64,000 nt of DNA from Gari tellinella (GCA_922989275.2 OV277870.1:44140356-44204355), one strand, 5' to 3'. Shown: positions 21,345-33,040, counted from the stretch's first letter. Notes: generated by a model from the sequence alone, not told the origin. Numbers and translations: made by a program.

Positions 21345-21941
21345 TTTTATTTCCTCCTTTTAGGAGAGCACAAAAACTTACAAATATAAATAAACATAGA
21401 CATACATTATTATACAAAGACGATACAATACATTACATTATGATATCCCACTATAGTGAAATTTCTATCGTCAGAAGTTCAATAATAGAAGGCTATACTT
21501 AACTAAGAAATGAGAAACAAATTTGACGTGTTTAGTAATGAAAAGTAGCAAAACCATAAAACAAAAGGGTTTCTTTCAAACCATTGCTTAATATAGAATT
21601 TCATTTCCAAACCATACATAATCATGCTTTGTTGTCAAAGAGTTGGTTTAAAGCATGACTCAGTATGTGTTTGCTTAAATGAACATGTACGTTTTACTTT
21701 AACTCATACATATATGTATTAACTCACAAGCATGTCAACTGGTTAATTATGAACATGCATAGATCAACGTCATTTGAGACTGGTATTACAATAAAATTAA
21801 TACCATATCAAAGAGTTTGTATAGAACTGCTTCTGGCAATTCAACTCCGTGTCGCTGAAAACCTGTCACAAGATCTAATACTTGATGAGTAGGATCACTT
21901 CCTATATGTACCATATATATATCTATTCCTAGTTGTGCAAC

Positions 21942-24900
21942 TTAGTCAGACCATAATATTTGTCTTGTTTCAGCGCCAGAGGTACAATGAAATATCTTGT
22001 GTACAATCATGTTTTGGCAAGGACAGCCACACTTGTTACAATAGGACAGAAAATGTCTACACAAAAGTTTCCCAACCATAGCAACAATATTAGAACACAG
22101 CATTCTCAAATGTGGCTTACGCTTTGCAACACGCCATAAATAGCACTGCTGTAAAGGTTCAAACATCGACGGAAATTCGTTAATATGTATATTGCTTTGC
22201 CAGTTATTAACTGCCTGTGCTTTTTTGGCAATAGTTATACGGCTATGCACAATATTAGACCAAACCACCTTTGAGAAGAATTGTCCATTGGCCAAGAACG
22301 CATCTAATACGTTAGTCATGTCATACTTTTGTAAAATTCGATAAATATCTGGGAAAAATCCCTGATATTGAAGATCATCGTTAACATAACGGACCAGTCT
22401 ATGAGTAAAGAACTGTTTTACTAGATACCGCTGTGGCAAACGACATAATTGACCAAACAAGGTAAGCTTACGCTGGTCAATGGCAAATTCTATAGGACTT
22501 TCACCCATTAGGTTTAGAGCAACATATGATCGAGTGTATATTGGAAGTCTCTGTATATGCTTAATACACTGTCTGTGTGCTTTTTCAAGATTACTGATAC
22601 ATGCACTGGATATGAAGTTCCATGTTTCGCACCCGTACAATGCAGTCGGAATGACGATTGTATCGTACAAGTAAGAAAGTGTCTGTGGATCTAAGCCTAT
22701 AGGTGATAGTCCACTATTGAGCAAACTGAAGAAAGTGGACTTCAACTTATTACAGGCTTCACTAACAGCTTTGTTCATATTTAGGAAATTATCTAAATGT
22801 ATTCCAAGGTGTTTATAGACTTCCCCTTCCAGTATGTGACTATCTCCCAGGTAAAACTTAATCGCCCTATCGATGGAAACATCATGCGTTTTATCAAAGA
22901 AAGGGACAACTAGACACTTGTCTGGATTGTACTCAAATCTCCATTTACATGAGTATTTGTAACATATCTCAAGCATTTGATTTATAGCTAATTTAGAATA
23001 TGATAGCAATAACATGTCATCGGCCACACATGGTGAGCCTATTTTCAGATTATAGACAATAATACCAAGTCCACTAGCTTCTAGTTCCTTAAGAAGACCA
23101 TCAATATAAAGGAGGTACAATATTGGAGAACTCTTCCCACCTTGTCTTGTACCTTGATTAACATTAAGCCAGTCCGATACATAACTGCCGTTTTTAACAC
23201 AACTTTTCATGTTCTCATATAACTTCATAAATAGCAATAAAGAAGTATGGTCTATTCCACAGTCATGGAGTTTTACAAAAAGGCCATTATGCCACACCTT
23301 ATCAAACGCCTGTCGTGCATCCATGAAACACGCGTATACTTTGCTCTTATGTTCTTTGGCGTATAACAATGATTCTTTGACAAGTATTGATGTCATTAAA
23401 CACCCAAGCCCTTCTTGAAACCCACCTTGTTGAAAACTAAGTGTATCAAGAATTTTTGTCTTACACCTTTCTAAGAGAATCATTTAAAAAATCTTCAAGA
23501 TTGTTGGTGTTAACGTTATAGCACGGTAGCTGTTTGGATCGTCCATACGTTTCTTACCTCCCTTGAACAATGTTACGATCACACCCTTTTTCATGAGATT
23601 CGGTACATAACCAGTTCTAAGCATACATGTATAGAGGGTTGCTAAAGCCTGCTCAACTATGTTTCCACCATACATATAATGTTCGTAACAAATATTGTCA
23701 ATTCCTGCAGCTTTGCCTTTCTTACACTTCTTAAGTGACTGTCTAATAACAACAGGGGTAATCACTGCTGTAGGATCGGGTCGAACAGTATTTGAAATGT
23801 GTTCTATTCTAGCGTCAATAGTCTCTTTCCAGCCACTATCATACGTTTCATTAGTAGATGGTGTATAAAGGTTTTCAAAATATAACTTCCACTGATGGGT
23901 AATGTTTAAAGAAATTTCTGAACCAGGTTGTGAGTTAGTTGACTTTCTTCTAGATTTAACCATTTTCCAGAATAATGACTTGTCAGCTTCAGCCGTTTTG
24001 TTTAATTCATCGTCTAAAGACTGCATATAATCAAAAGATGCCTTTCTGTGAGCTCGTCTGAATATGCGTTTAGCGGTTTTATATTACGCATAAGCGTAAT
24101 GGTCAGGGTCACGTGGTTTCCCTAAGTTTACCCAAATTGCGCGAAACTCTTGCATGGATTTATGAAGAGTAGATAATTCTGGTGTCCAAAACGGCTTAAG
24201 GTGTTTTCCCGATTTAGTTTTAGGAAAGCTTTTCTGAGCTCCAATTGATACCAATGAAGTGATTGTATGACACAAGGTCTCTATATATGTACTAGTATTT
24301 GACTTGGAATCTACTGTACGCTCAAGAATCCTGTTGTCATGCGAGACTAAATAATTCTGGTATTCATCAATTCTTTCTTGTGATGCCTTCTTCCAGCAAA
24401 CACCAGATAAAGGATTGCAAACTACAGACTTGGTGTTATGGTCAATATCTATTATATTTGACATATTTAATGTGCATAAAACAGGTCTGTGTCGAGAGAC
24501 ATTGAGACAATTATCGTCTGTAATTTCACACGACTGGACCAGGTCACATTTTTCTACTGGTAATAGAATATAATCTAAGAATGTTTCAGATACACCGTTA
24601 TATGCAACAAACGTATTACTTGCCCCAGTGGTTAAAGGATTCAAGTTAATTCCAACAAGATTTGTATCATTCATGAACTGTAACAAAAGTTTAGATCTAT
24701 TATCGTTGTCAGCATTAACATTTGCATTAAAGTCACCCATAAATATTACTGTGCCATACTGGTCATATAAGCACCATATATCAAACAGTTTACCAATATA
24801 CTCTTTAAACGTCTCTATAGAATGGTTTCTACAAGGTAAGTATATCTGAATAAGGAACATGAAGTTATTTGGACTTATTTCAAATTGAATACCACATATT

Positions 24901-25196
24901 CTATCATCGTCTATAGATAAAGGAGTAATGCACTTATCAAAATGTTTCTTCCACATGATACCGACGCCACCTTTACCAACGCGGCGTTGACTAGGCAAAG
25001 TTAAGTCCGAGTCACTAATAAAGTGACTATTGTAGTTACTATCTATGGAATTAACAAAATGAAGTGAATGATTATATAGCCAGTGTTCTGAAATACCACA
25101 TATATCTATAGATCGATTGGTTAATACTGAACATAGGTATGAGCTACTTGACATCAAGCCAGTAGCATTCCAGGTCATAACGTTAAGTATACCCAT
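21942..25196 (-). pseudogene. LINE ORF2: endonuclease plus reverse transcriptase, two in-frame stops
   Basis: The chosen start is the Met of MGILNVMTWNATGL (25196), 44 bases after the ORF1 stop. The endonuclease part has NVMTWNATGL, SEHWL, GKGGVGIMW, FMGDFNANV and a terminal SRHRPVLC, the usual AP-endonuclease motif order. The reverse transcriptase has NSYRAITLTPTILKIF, CFMDARQAFDKVWH (first Asp), QGTRQGGKSSP and VADDM (catalytic pair at about 23016-23024). A C-terminal CNKC...H-X4-C cluster resembles a zinc knuckle. One reading frame runs throughout, interrupted by TAA at 24084-24086 and TAA at 23484-23486, the latter where relatives carry Glu. No frameshift was seen. Confidence 0.9.
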
Positions 25197-25239
25197 TATA
25201 TACAACAGTTTATTTATTGTCAGTACTAACATCACTAGA

Positions 25240-26055
25240 TTAATCAAGTTCAGTTGGTCGCCCTTCATATCTGTTTTCCCTAGAACTGTTGTACCGGTCC
25301 ACACCGTCATAATAGCTTTCGTTATCGTTCTGGCGATATTTGTCTCTGTGTTTGTAATTCGACCCATGGCGAGTTACCGAGGAGTGACGTTTGTATGTTT
25401 CATATCTTGCCCGTAGGACAGGTCGAGATAACCAGGGTTTGCAAGTAACGCCTCTTGGCCAAAACCATTTCTCTTCTACTAGGCATGCATCGTCATCCGC
25501 CTCAACGTTAACTCTAAAAATAACTTCATCATTATTACGTTTACACGGAAATGATCGAACCATTGAGACCGATGGTCCTCTATGATTGATGTAGCACTTT
25601 GACAATTCAATTGTCATTGAGTTCTTAAAGCCACCAACAAAGAATCGTTTTGTACGTTTCCTGACATACTCTGAAAAGTCAATGTCATTATCAATAAACT
25701 CATTATCTAAGTTAGTTGACTGGTAACCGTTTCTGTCTGAAATTCTAACCGGAATGTCATTACGTTTAGGCGGGTATGACGGTACACTTGTGTTTCTACT
25801 ACCTTTTGGAAACGTCACTCCTTTGTTACTCCCACCAGTGGTCTTTTTGTGTTTCGAGTCATTATTCTTATACGACCTATCTTTATTTTCACTTTGTACA
25901 CATTTTGAAGAGTTTGTATCAGCAGTTTCAACAGATACATTATGTTTACCGGTGGTCCGCTTTATGAACGTTCTTACAACAAATATTGACGTTGGATACG
26001 GTACACACCATGATTTTACATCCACTTTTATCGCATTAATGAAAACATGCGCCTT
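25240..26055 (-). pseudogene. LINE ORF1, probable RNA-binding protein, 5' incomplete
   Basis: The open frame runs from the stop at 26056-26058 to the stop at 25240 without an obvious initiator Met near its beginning. The N-terminal half is polar and low in complexity (SENKDRSYKNND). A compact C-terminal part has KRTKRFFVGGF, RVNVEADDDACL and WPRGVTCKPWL, a layout seen in ORF1 proteins of invertebrate LINEs that carry an RRM-like fold. A basic, Arg/Tyr/Asn-rich tail follows. It presumably coats the element RNA. Its frame differs from that of ORF2. Confidence 0.72.
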
Positions 26056-26149
26056 TTAATGTATTTTGTTTATGTCTATTACTAAAGTAATTTGTTCTTC
26101 TTTATAACAGTCATCAACTTGTACATAAGAAATATATTTACAGGTATTT

Positions 26150-26205
26150 CCTAACAGATGGTAGCTTAAAAAAGACAGGAAGTGAAGCAAAATGCTCATT
26201 AATAT
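26150..26205 (-). mobile_element. C-type fragment
   Basis: CAGATGGTAGCTTAAAAAAG then GTGAAGCAAAATGC. One palindrome arm only. Confidence 0.45.
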
Positions 26206-26309
26206 GGTATAAACACATATCATTATAGTTACTGTTGCTGAAAACGAGCAATTGTCAACAACACTTTTACCATTCGACAGAAGATGTGCCAGTATGTACA
26301 TGTATACTA

Positions 26310-26555
26310 CAGTGGAGAATCTGTTATTCTTTCCCGTTTAAACGCAAACGTACGCAACCGCAAAGCACTAAAACGTAGAAAAGTACAACTTTGGGACAAT
26401 TCTAATAACTCATGTTTATCTTGGTGGCAAACAGTTTGGAGCCTGATCAGACGCCGGGTTACCCGGCGTCTGATCTGGCTCCAAACTGTTTGCACTGCAA
26501 ATAATAGTTTTAGCGTAAACGCGTTTATTGGGGAAAAATAACGTTTTCTCCACTG
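26310..26555 (+). mobile_element. A-type MITE, 246 bp
   Basis: CAGTGGAGAATCTG to CGTTTTCTCCACTG, TA on both sides. The two ends carry different variants (TCTG and AACG), typical of the commonest A subfamily. Core intact. Confidence 0.93.
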
Positions 26556-26575
26556 TAGATAGACGGCTTTCTATA

Positions 26576-26748
26576 CAGTGGAGGAGACGTTTTTCTTTTC
26601 CGTTTAAACGCAAACACATGACAATAAAATAGATATACACAATCGTTTGACATATATCTAACTACGGTGTCTGACCTTGCTCCAAACTGTTTGCAATTGA
26701 CAAAATAGTTTTAGTGTAAACGCGTTTTTTGGGGAAAGAATTACGTCC
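26576..26748 (+). mobile_element. Degenerate A-type element
   Basis: CAGTGGAGGAGACG, CGTTTAAACGCAAACAC, a one-armed core (CTTGCTCCAAACTGTTTGC), then GTAAACGCG. Right end eroded. The left palindrome arm is deleted. Confidence 0.65.
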
Positions 26749-27329
26749 TAATGTACTACCAATTTCTCAAAGGTTACGGTTAAAACTTTGTTCAGTTGAT
26801 GTTTGACAACTTAGTGTCATCATATTGTTACTTTGTTAATTTTCTTAATAATTTAGCTTTAGTAATGTTTTTCATACACTTAACTTCTAAAACTCTGGCC
26901 ATCCCTGTACCTATACACATTTCCATTTGTAACTGAAAATATGTGTAACACTTTTGTGGGTGTATCCTATTATGCAACAGTGCTACATAAATATAGACAA
27001 CTAATTATTATTATCAATAGTACCATACTACTTAATTCGTCTTAAATCTGCTTAGTGTAAAAAGTTTGAACCTATCATTGTTTTACTTTTATTCACTGTA
27101 TTTTCTTTTTATCTACTCAGATATACTATGCATTAAATATAATCATACTGCTATGGGTTCTTTTCATACAGCGCCATTAAACATGTTTACGTTTTTTCGC
27201 AGGATGAAAGGTGGAATATGCTTTATTTTCAACCTGATATAAGCAGTCGTCTCGATTAAGTAGTACAGCGGAAAAACATATCTATGTTTTATCATAATAC
27301 CGTAGCTAAGACACTATTAGAGATGACAT
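26749..27329. other. AT-rich intergenic DNA
   Basis: No gene, hairpin or recognised repeat was found. Confidence 0.35.
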
Positions 27330-27505
27330 TAGTCTTCCACGTTCAACGTATTTATGCTAAAATTGTTTCTATTACAAATGACTTGGAGCCGTATTAGACG
27401 TCGGGTAAATCGGTCAGGCGCCAAACTGTTTATAATAAGTCGTCAATGTGTGAAAAGAAACTATATTTTCTACACATAGCATTACATTGTGTTTGCGAAT
27501 AACGT
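27330..27505 (-). mobile_element. Degenerate A-type element
   Basis: CAACGTATTTATGCTAAA, decayed core (GGAGCCGTATTAGACGTCGGG; CAGGCGCCAAACTGTTTAT), then AATAACGTTCTCACC. Confidence 0.55.
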
Positions 27506-27619
27506 TCTCACCGATATATGCATATTTTATGAATAAGTTGGGGTTATTTCGGTACGTTGTGGAAGTTGGCTATCACGGTAAAAGAGAAGACGGGAGCCAA
27601 TAAATGATTGCCAAGAATT

Positions 27620-27845
27620 TCGTCAAAGTTGTCACACCCACTCGCTTGCTTGTCGTGTCTTTAGATCTACTAAACATTGCAAACACTCAGTTTGGATCCA
27701 GATCATTCGCCGCGTTGTCTGATCACAATTCAAACTGTTTGTTCCTTGTGTTAAAGTTTCTTATGCTTAAAATAACTTTTAGATTTGTGTTCCAATTGAT
27801 TGCAGACGACTCTAAAGCAGACGATTTGGTAGCAGAGAAAGAGTT
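27620..27845 (+). mobile_element. Degenerate B-type element
   Basis: Core TTTGGATCCAGATCATTCG ... TCAAACTGTTTG (about 27681-27742), GCAGACGACTCTAAAGCAG and GAGAAAGAGTT at the right. TTAA ends not intact. Confidence 0.6.
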
Positions 27846-27866
27846 GCAGTGGCCAGTGAAGCAGCT

Positions 27867-28119
27867 TTAAGCCATTATCCCATTGCCTATTACTAGTATT
27901 AAAGATAGTAGACCACTTGAAGCAGGATGAAAGTAAAGCAGAATGCACCTTAATGCACATTCTGCTTTACTTTCAATCTGCTTTAAGCTACCAGCTGCTT
28001 GAAAATCGAAATAATTTCCAAACTTAAACATTCACAACTGTATAAATTGGAACTATTTTCTTCAGTGGATGGATAAATTAGAAAGCGTCAAAAGGCGTAT
28101 TTATGAGGTTAAGGGTTAA
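27867..28119 (+). mobile_element. C-type TTAA palindromic MITE, full length
   Basis: TTAA at 27867-27870 and 28116-28119. Left GCCATTATCCCATTGCC, right GGTTAAGGG. Core palindrome 27916-27987 (GTAAAGCAGAATGCACC in one arm). TTTTCTTCAGTGGATGG lies to the right of the core as in all C copies. TTAA duplication and CCC ends fit piggyBac-type mobilisation. Confidence 0.85.
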
Positions 28120-28269
28120 GGCTGGAATATTGCATAGCTATTTACCGACTAAAACAAATATTTCTTAACAAAATACATTTAACTAACAATGTAGTTGTTC
28201 GTATGTACAGTGTCCCTCTCTTTACAATGTGTATAAGATCAGATAAATGTGCGTAATAAGACAATATCC

Positions 28270-28408
28270 TTTCCAAATAAACGCGTTTAAGCTTAAACAA
28301 TTATTCCAGCTGCGAACAGTTTCGATCCAGCTCATACGTCGGATAACCTTGAGTTTGATCAAATTTCAAACTGTTTGCCGCCCAGATCAAAATCCTTCGT
28401 CAGAATAA
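28270..28408 (-). mobile_element. Degenerate A-type element
   Basis: CCAAATAAACGCGTTTAAGC, GCGAACAGTTTCGATCCAGC and TTTCAAACTGTTTGCCGCCC. Both ends lost. Confidence 0.6.
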
Positions 28409-28439
28409 GGTAAAGCAGTAATTTATATGTTTAGTACAT

Positions 28440-28618
28440 GTTTTTGTTTGATGTGTGTATGTTTATTATGTTCATGTTAAATTCTGTACATGTATGAAGT
28501 TATGTTCATTTATGCATGTAAAATACTTTGATGAGGCTGTCTTGGTCATATTAGGTAAATTTGTTTTGTAAATGACCAAAGGCATCGATGTATGCTGATT
28601 GTCAATAAAACTGAAACT
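28440..28618 (+). mobile_element. Possible LINE 3'-UTR remnant
   Basis: GATGAGGCTGTCTTGGTCAT, GTAAATGACC and a terminal CAATAAAACTGAAACTG resemble the 3' ends of molluscan non-LTR elements. No coding part is attached. Confidence 0.4.
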
Positions 28619-28626
28619 GTTAAACA

Positions 28627-28868
28627 GGGTCCCGTTTCATAAAACTTCGTACGACAAATGTTGCCGTAAGTCAGATTATAAAAGTCTCAATTATCATTTA
28701 TTTCTCCATCTAATCCTGTCTTGTGACATCATTTTGGAATCGTCTTGAAAAGACGATTCCAAAAAGATGTCACAAGACAGGATTTGATAGAGAAATCAGA
28801 AATTAAATGTATTATAAAATTTTGACTTACGATCATTTTTTCGTACGAAGTTTTATGAAACGGGCCCC
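28627..28868. mobile_element. E-type MITE with long inner hairpin
   Basis: Ends GGGTCCCGTTTCATAAAACT and AGTTTTATGAAACGGGCCCC. The interior is a second hairpin, CTAATCCTGTCTTGTGACATC with GATGTCACAAGACAGG, closing at TGGAATCGTCTTGAAAAGAC. Same shell as 10180-10422 but a completely different interior palindrome. Confidence 0.82.
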
Positions 28869-29219
28869 AGTTCATTTTCTACAGTTTATTGCATGGCGTG
28901 TGCGGTTCGTTTCGTTTCGTTTCGGTAAAAATGTTTTCATTGCCTTTGTATGGTGATCCATGTTTTTTCTTTCGTGAAGGAATACAATACAGGCGTAAAC
29001 AATCGTTTTTTTGGAGTAATGGGTTAACAACTACACTTGGTGCATAAAGTTGAAGAGTGCACATCCGTAAACTATTTTATCAATTAATTGCTACTAACGC
29101 ATTTCTATATTTTTAATATTTTCATCATTCTGTTTGTAGATTGCTCTTCAAGTCAACATAACCAAACCGAGTCCGCCGACAATTAAACCCTTGTCACATA
29201 CAGCGTGACTTGACCAGCA

Positions 29220-29400
29220 TTGGTGTACACAATTGAATCCAGATCTGACGCTGGGTAAATCGGCATCTTATTTGAAATAAAACTGCTTGTCAAACGTTTT
29301 AAAGTTTGTTCAATTCAGGCGACAAAACGAACAAATTTGAACAGTTTTGCAGACGACAACTGCGAAACGGGCGATATGATACATAGAGCAAAATAAGATT
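29220..29400 (+). mobile_element. B-type remnant
   Basis: ATTGAATCCAGATCTGACGC, AAAACTGCTTGTCAAACG and GCAGACGACAACTGCG. Strongly decayed. Confidence 0.4.
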
Positions 29401-29415
29401 TAACCTTTACACGTA

Positions 29416-29657
29416 CAGTGGAGAATCTGTTATTCTTTACCGTTTAAACGAAACGAAACGCAAACGCAAAACGCTAAAACGTAGAAAAGTACAACTTTTT
29501 GACAATTCTTATAATTCTTATCTTGGTGGCAAACAGTTTGGAGCCTGATCAGACGCCGGGTTACCCGGCGTCTGATCTGGCTCCAAACTGTTTGCACTGC
29601 AAATAATAGTTTTAGCGTAAACGCGTTTATTGGGAAAGAATAACGTTTTCTCCACTG
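29416..29657 (+). mobile_element. A-type MITE (242 bp)
   Basis: CAGTGGAGAATCTG to CGTTTTCTCCACTG with TA flanks. Slightly shorter than the standard copy through small changes in the GAAACGCAAACGCAAAACGC block. Confidence 0.92.
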
Positions 29658-29699
29658 TATGATGCTGAATAGCTGTCTGCTTAAAATACATCGTATGTG

Positions 29700-29860
29700 A
29701 AAAAGTAATTAAAATTAGTTTTATGCTTTTTTAATCTGAATAAAAGTTGAATATGAGTGATACAGTTAGAATCTAGATCAGACGCCGCGTTACGCGGCGT
29801 CTTATCTGGATTCAAACTGTTTGCAAATATAGGTTTAATTCTTTATTTCAGTCTCATCAT
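29700..29860 (+). mobile_element. B-type element, ends eroded
   Basis: Core about 29760-29826 with GCCGCGTTACGCGGC centre and arms GAATCTAGATCAGACG/CTTATCTGGATTC. TTAA ends not identified. Confidence 0.6.
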
Positions 29861-30856
29861 GATTTACAACATATCTTTATCACAGATTTAACAATTTTAA
29901 AAGTATATCATGCCGTTCATAATATGAACTATAAGAGACTACAATGTATCACAATTTTGCAAATAATTACTATTAACATAGCATATACATAATAAAACGT
30001 ATACATTCTCCATTAATCGTGCAAACAAGACAAGTCGCGCTTAGCTCGATAAGAGTTAAAAACCCCTTTGGCGGGTATTTATCACAAAATCGTGATGACA
30101 CACAGACAAATTACACCCCAAAATAACATTTTAATGATGAAACAAATCTATTCTTGATATTTGTAGCTTAAATATATTAGCACAATATATTGGTTATCAC
30201 GAGTGCACTTATTTTTGCAAATAATCTTGATTGGGTTATGTTGAAACGCAGTGGACTGGGAGTTTTATCTGACGGCCTGACCGTCCGTCCTTCCGTCTGT
30301 CAATCTGCCTCCTTTGGTTGAAGTTTTGTATGTTTCTCCATTCATCTTGTTGGACTTGTGGTAGAGCAAAATGATTGCAGAAATGTACTTTATTATACAT
30401 ATAGCATTTATTTCTCTCTGCCTTGCGCTGCATTCCCCAAAAGTCGTTACATTCAATTTCAACGGAATGGTCGTTATCACTTAATCATTTAACTGTCATG
30501 ACTGCAGAAGCATACGCAAATAATTTGAATCCAGATCGATCACCATGTAACTGGGTTTCTTAGAATCAGCCTATATGGCATCAATATTAAGAGCTGTTTC
30601 AGCAAAAATGTCAAAAAAGATAAATATAGAAAGACGGGTGGTAAATTTGTATGAGTCAATTGTATTAGAGCGAAAAGTTAAGTTGAGTTTGACTGTTATT
30701 CTGATACTGTTCTAGATAATTTGAATAGTCAACAAACGCCCACTATCCAACTAAACGCCTACATTTAAAATACATTGACAGTCAAACTTGTATTTACCAA
30801 CCTTACATTATAGAGATATTGCCACCTCTTACGGTACATGTCGGTGGATGTCAAAT
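29861..30856. other. AT-rich intergenic DNA
   Basis: No gene. A weak core trace TTGAATCCAGATCGATCACC lies near 30526. Confidence 0.35.
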
Positions 30857-30921
30857 AATGCATAATAAAAGTAACGCAGAAAGCTCCTAAGGAGCTTTCT
30901 GCATTACTTTTGTTATGCATT
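30857..30921. repeat. Hairpin of I/C-type arm sequence
   Basis: AATGCATAATAAAAGTAACG pairs with a matching right arm CATTACTTTTGTTATGCATT. The centre is AGAAAGCTCCTAAGGAGC, as in other I hairpins. Confidence 0.75.
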
Positions 30922-31568
30922 AACCTACTATAAAAATGTACTTGTCATGAAATATTGGGCAATCATTTATTTTCCGACATTCGCTCAACACATATTTTTA
31001 GAATCGTTGAGTACCATATTTATTTACTCGTTCGATTCATGGGACTGGGCTAGTGACATCTCTGCTCAATCTTGCATCTGAAAAAAATTCAGGCACTTAT
31101 CATCAAATAAGGAATGTGGTTTATCAGACACTTTTCTACGTTCAGCTTTTGTTAAAGTGTTGCTATGCTCTTGAAAATAAAGAGAGCAGGCGCCCTCTCG
31201 AGGGAGAATTTATTAGACTGTTCAATTATCGTCCGAAGCAAGGGCGGCCTATGCGTGACTACAATAGTTGCCGTTTAATAAGCAGAATGTAAATATAAGT
31301 GCTATTCAAACAAAGTCACGCAAATGTTTAATCTGTCACGTGGAACCAATTAATCGTTGTGGCTCAATGGCGCGAAATGTACGAGGTAGGTTCGTCCCCG
31401 AGGGTAATCGCCCTAAGCACCGGTCAATGTTAATGAATGTCATATGAAGGCTCCTCTTCACAAAATACTTGAATCGTAATGGTTTTCCGATTTTATGTCA
31501 TGCTAGAGTCGGTTTCTATCATGGCTGATATTCATAGGAATTTAGCATTAATTTACAATAAGCAACTA
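30922..31568. other. Intergenic DNA
   Basis: A short frame at 31053-31292 has no recognisable features. Nothing else seen. Confidence 0.3.
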
Positions 31569-31814
31569 CAGTGGAGAATCTGTTATTCTTTCCCAATAAA
31601 CGCGTTTACGCTAAAACTATTAATTGCAGTGCAAACAGTTTGGAGCCAGATCAGACGCCGGGTAACCCGGCGTCTGATCAGGCTCCAAACTGTTTGCCAC
31701 CAAGATAAACATGAACTATCAGAATTGTCCAAAAATTGTTCTTTTAAACGCTTTAGTGCTTTGCGTTTGCGTACGTTTGCGTTTAAACGGGAAAGAATAA
31801 CAGATTCTCCACTG
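31569..31814 (-). mobile_element. A-type MITE, 246 bp
   Basis: CAGTGGAGAATCTG to CAGATTCTCCACTG: the only good copy with the TCTG variant at both ends. TA flanks. Core intact. Confidence 0.93.
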
Positions 31815-31896
31815 TATGAAGATCGATATACGACAGAATTGCAGCAGATAACTGATAATCTGTCAATATTGTCGCCTGCTAAATATTGTCGCCTGT

Positions 31897-32170
31897 TTAC
31901 CCTTTTGGCGACATTGGTGACTAAACATGATTTTGCAAACTGCTTGAATTAAGATCAGACGCCGCGAAACTCGTCATTTTGTCAGGACCCATACTGTTCA
32001 GCCATCGTATCGATATTTCTTCAGCCATACTTCCTTAAATCTTAACTTCAAATGAATGTGCAGGAATCTATACTTTGAAATATATGGCCAGATAACATCA
32101 TTAAAGTGGACGATATTTTATCGATAGGCAGGTTTAAGCAGACGGTAAAATTTAGCGTTGAGAGAATTAA
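31897..32170 (+). mobile_element. B-type element, diverged
   Basis: TTTACCCTTTTGGCGACATTGG at the left, core AAGATCAGACGCCGCGAAAC ... TGTCAGGACCC, right GAGAGAATTAA (TTAA 32167-32170). Confidence 0.65.
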
Positions 32171-32287
32171 CAGTGTGTTCTGCTACTAGGTGTACATGTA
32201 CGTACGCGTGTACTGTTTCGTCCCAACGCAACCCTCTTGCCCATAAGGTTGTAATGTTTTTGACTCTTTTGCACTCGTTTTCATTTA

Positions 32288-32443
32288 CATACAGTTTTGA
32301 CCTAGGTGTCTGATTAGGATCAAAACAGTTTGATACTTGTATCAATATTTCTCTAGTTTACATTTCATAAACATCAATTTGGTATGAAATTGCAAACGAC
32401 AAAAATCTGCAGACGATACTTTGACAATCAAAAACTGCTTAAC
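32288..32443 (+). mobile_element. B-type element, partial
   Basis: GTTTTGACCTAGGTGTCTG, AGGATCAAAACAGTTTG, then GCAAACGAC and GCAGACGATACTTTGAC. The left arm is truncated. Confidence 0.55.
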
Positions 32444-32620
32444 CCTATACCCCAATTATGCGCATTTTTACGCATTTAATTTATTCCTCCACTGAAGAAA
32501 ATAGTTTCAATTAATTTATACAGTCATGAATATGTATCATAAGAAAGATTTGTATATTCTAGCCTTATATACGGACTGAAAGTAAAGCAGAGTGTGCCTT
32601 ACGTTCAACCTACTATAACC
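32438..32620 (-). mobile_element. C-type element, reversed, partial
   Basis: TTAACCCTATACCCCAATT, TTTATTCCTCCACTGAAG, and one palindrome arm CTGAAAGTAAAGCAGAGTG. Confidence 0.65.
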
Positions 32621-33040
32621 TTTACACTCTCAATGGCGCTTTAACCCTTTACCTCATAACCTGTTTCTAGTTTTGAAGACAGGTGACCACTTAAAGCAGG
32701 TTGAAAGTAAAGCAGAATGTGCCTTAAGGCACATTCTGCTTTACTTTCAGCCTGCTTAGAGCTAAAAATCTGCTAGGCTATATAAAATATTTGTTATTGT
32801 AATTGTTCATGAGGGTATAAACTGGAACTATTTTCTTCAGCGGAGGAATAAATTAAATACGCTAAAAGTCGCTTCTATGGGGGAAAGGGTTAAAGCGCGT
32901 TTGCAAACAGTTTGGCGTAACGCGGCGTCTGATCAGGACCCAGACTGTTTGACGCTCTTATCGATATTTATTAAGTTAAACGACCTTAAATCTAACTTTG
33001 AAACGTGTCGTGTAGACAACGCGACAATAAATGGAATAGC
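32616..33040 (+). mobile_element. B-type element split by a C-type insertion
   Basis: Left part TAACCTTTACACTCTCAATGG (32616-32640). The right part resumes at 32894 with AGCGCGTTTGCAAACAGTTTGG and a shortened core (GCGTAACGCGGC), then CTCTTATCGATATTTATT. Other B copies have an uninterrupted TTAA at this spot (see 43621-43630), so the inserted C used it. Confidence 0.75.
32641..32893 (+). mobile_element. C-type MITE, full length, nested in B
   Basis: TTAACCCTTTACCTC to GGGGGAAAGGGTTAA with TTAA duplicated (32641-32644, 32890-32893), 253 bp. Core palindrome centre GAATGTGCCTTAAGGCACATTC. Confidence 0.88.

Larger units (their letters stand above)
21306..26060 (-). mobile_element. Nearly full-length APE-type LINE retrotransposon
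   Basis: About 4.75 kb on the minus strand: ORF1 (25240-26055), ORF2 with AP-type endonuclease and reverse transcriptase (21942-25196), a 3' region of about 600 bp and a microsatellite tail. It copies itself through an RNA intermediate by target-primed reverse transcription. No 5' UTR or initiator Met for ORF1 is seen, so the 5' end is probably truncated near 26060. Two nonsense codons in ORF2 show this copy is dead but fairly young. The clade (Jockey/CR1/I groups) is not resolved. No target duplication identified. Confidence 0.88.

Noticed and set aside
25391..26059. Plus-strand frames opposite the LINE ORF1
   Set aside because: Shadows of the minus-strand ORF1, hydrophobic by complementarity.
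30236..30480. Two overlapping minus-strand frames
   Set aside because: Short, overlapping, no domain and no repeat support. Most likely chance.
31350..31430. Possible tRNA (GTGGCTCAATGG ... GGTTCGTCC)
   Set aside because: Box-like strings are present but the cloverleaf does not form and the B box is imperfect.
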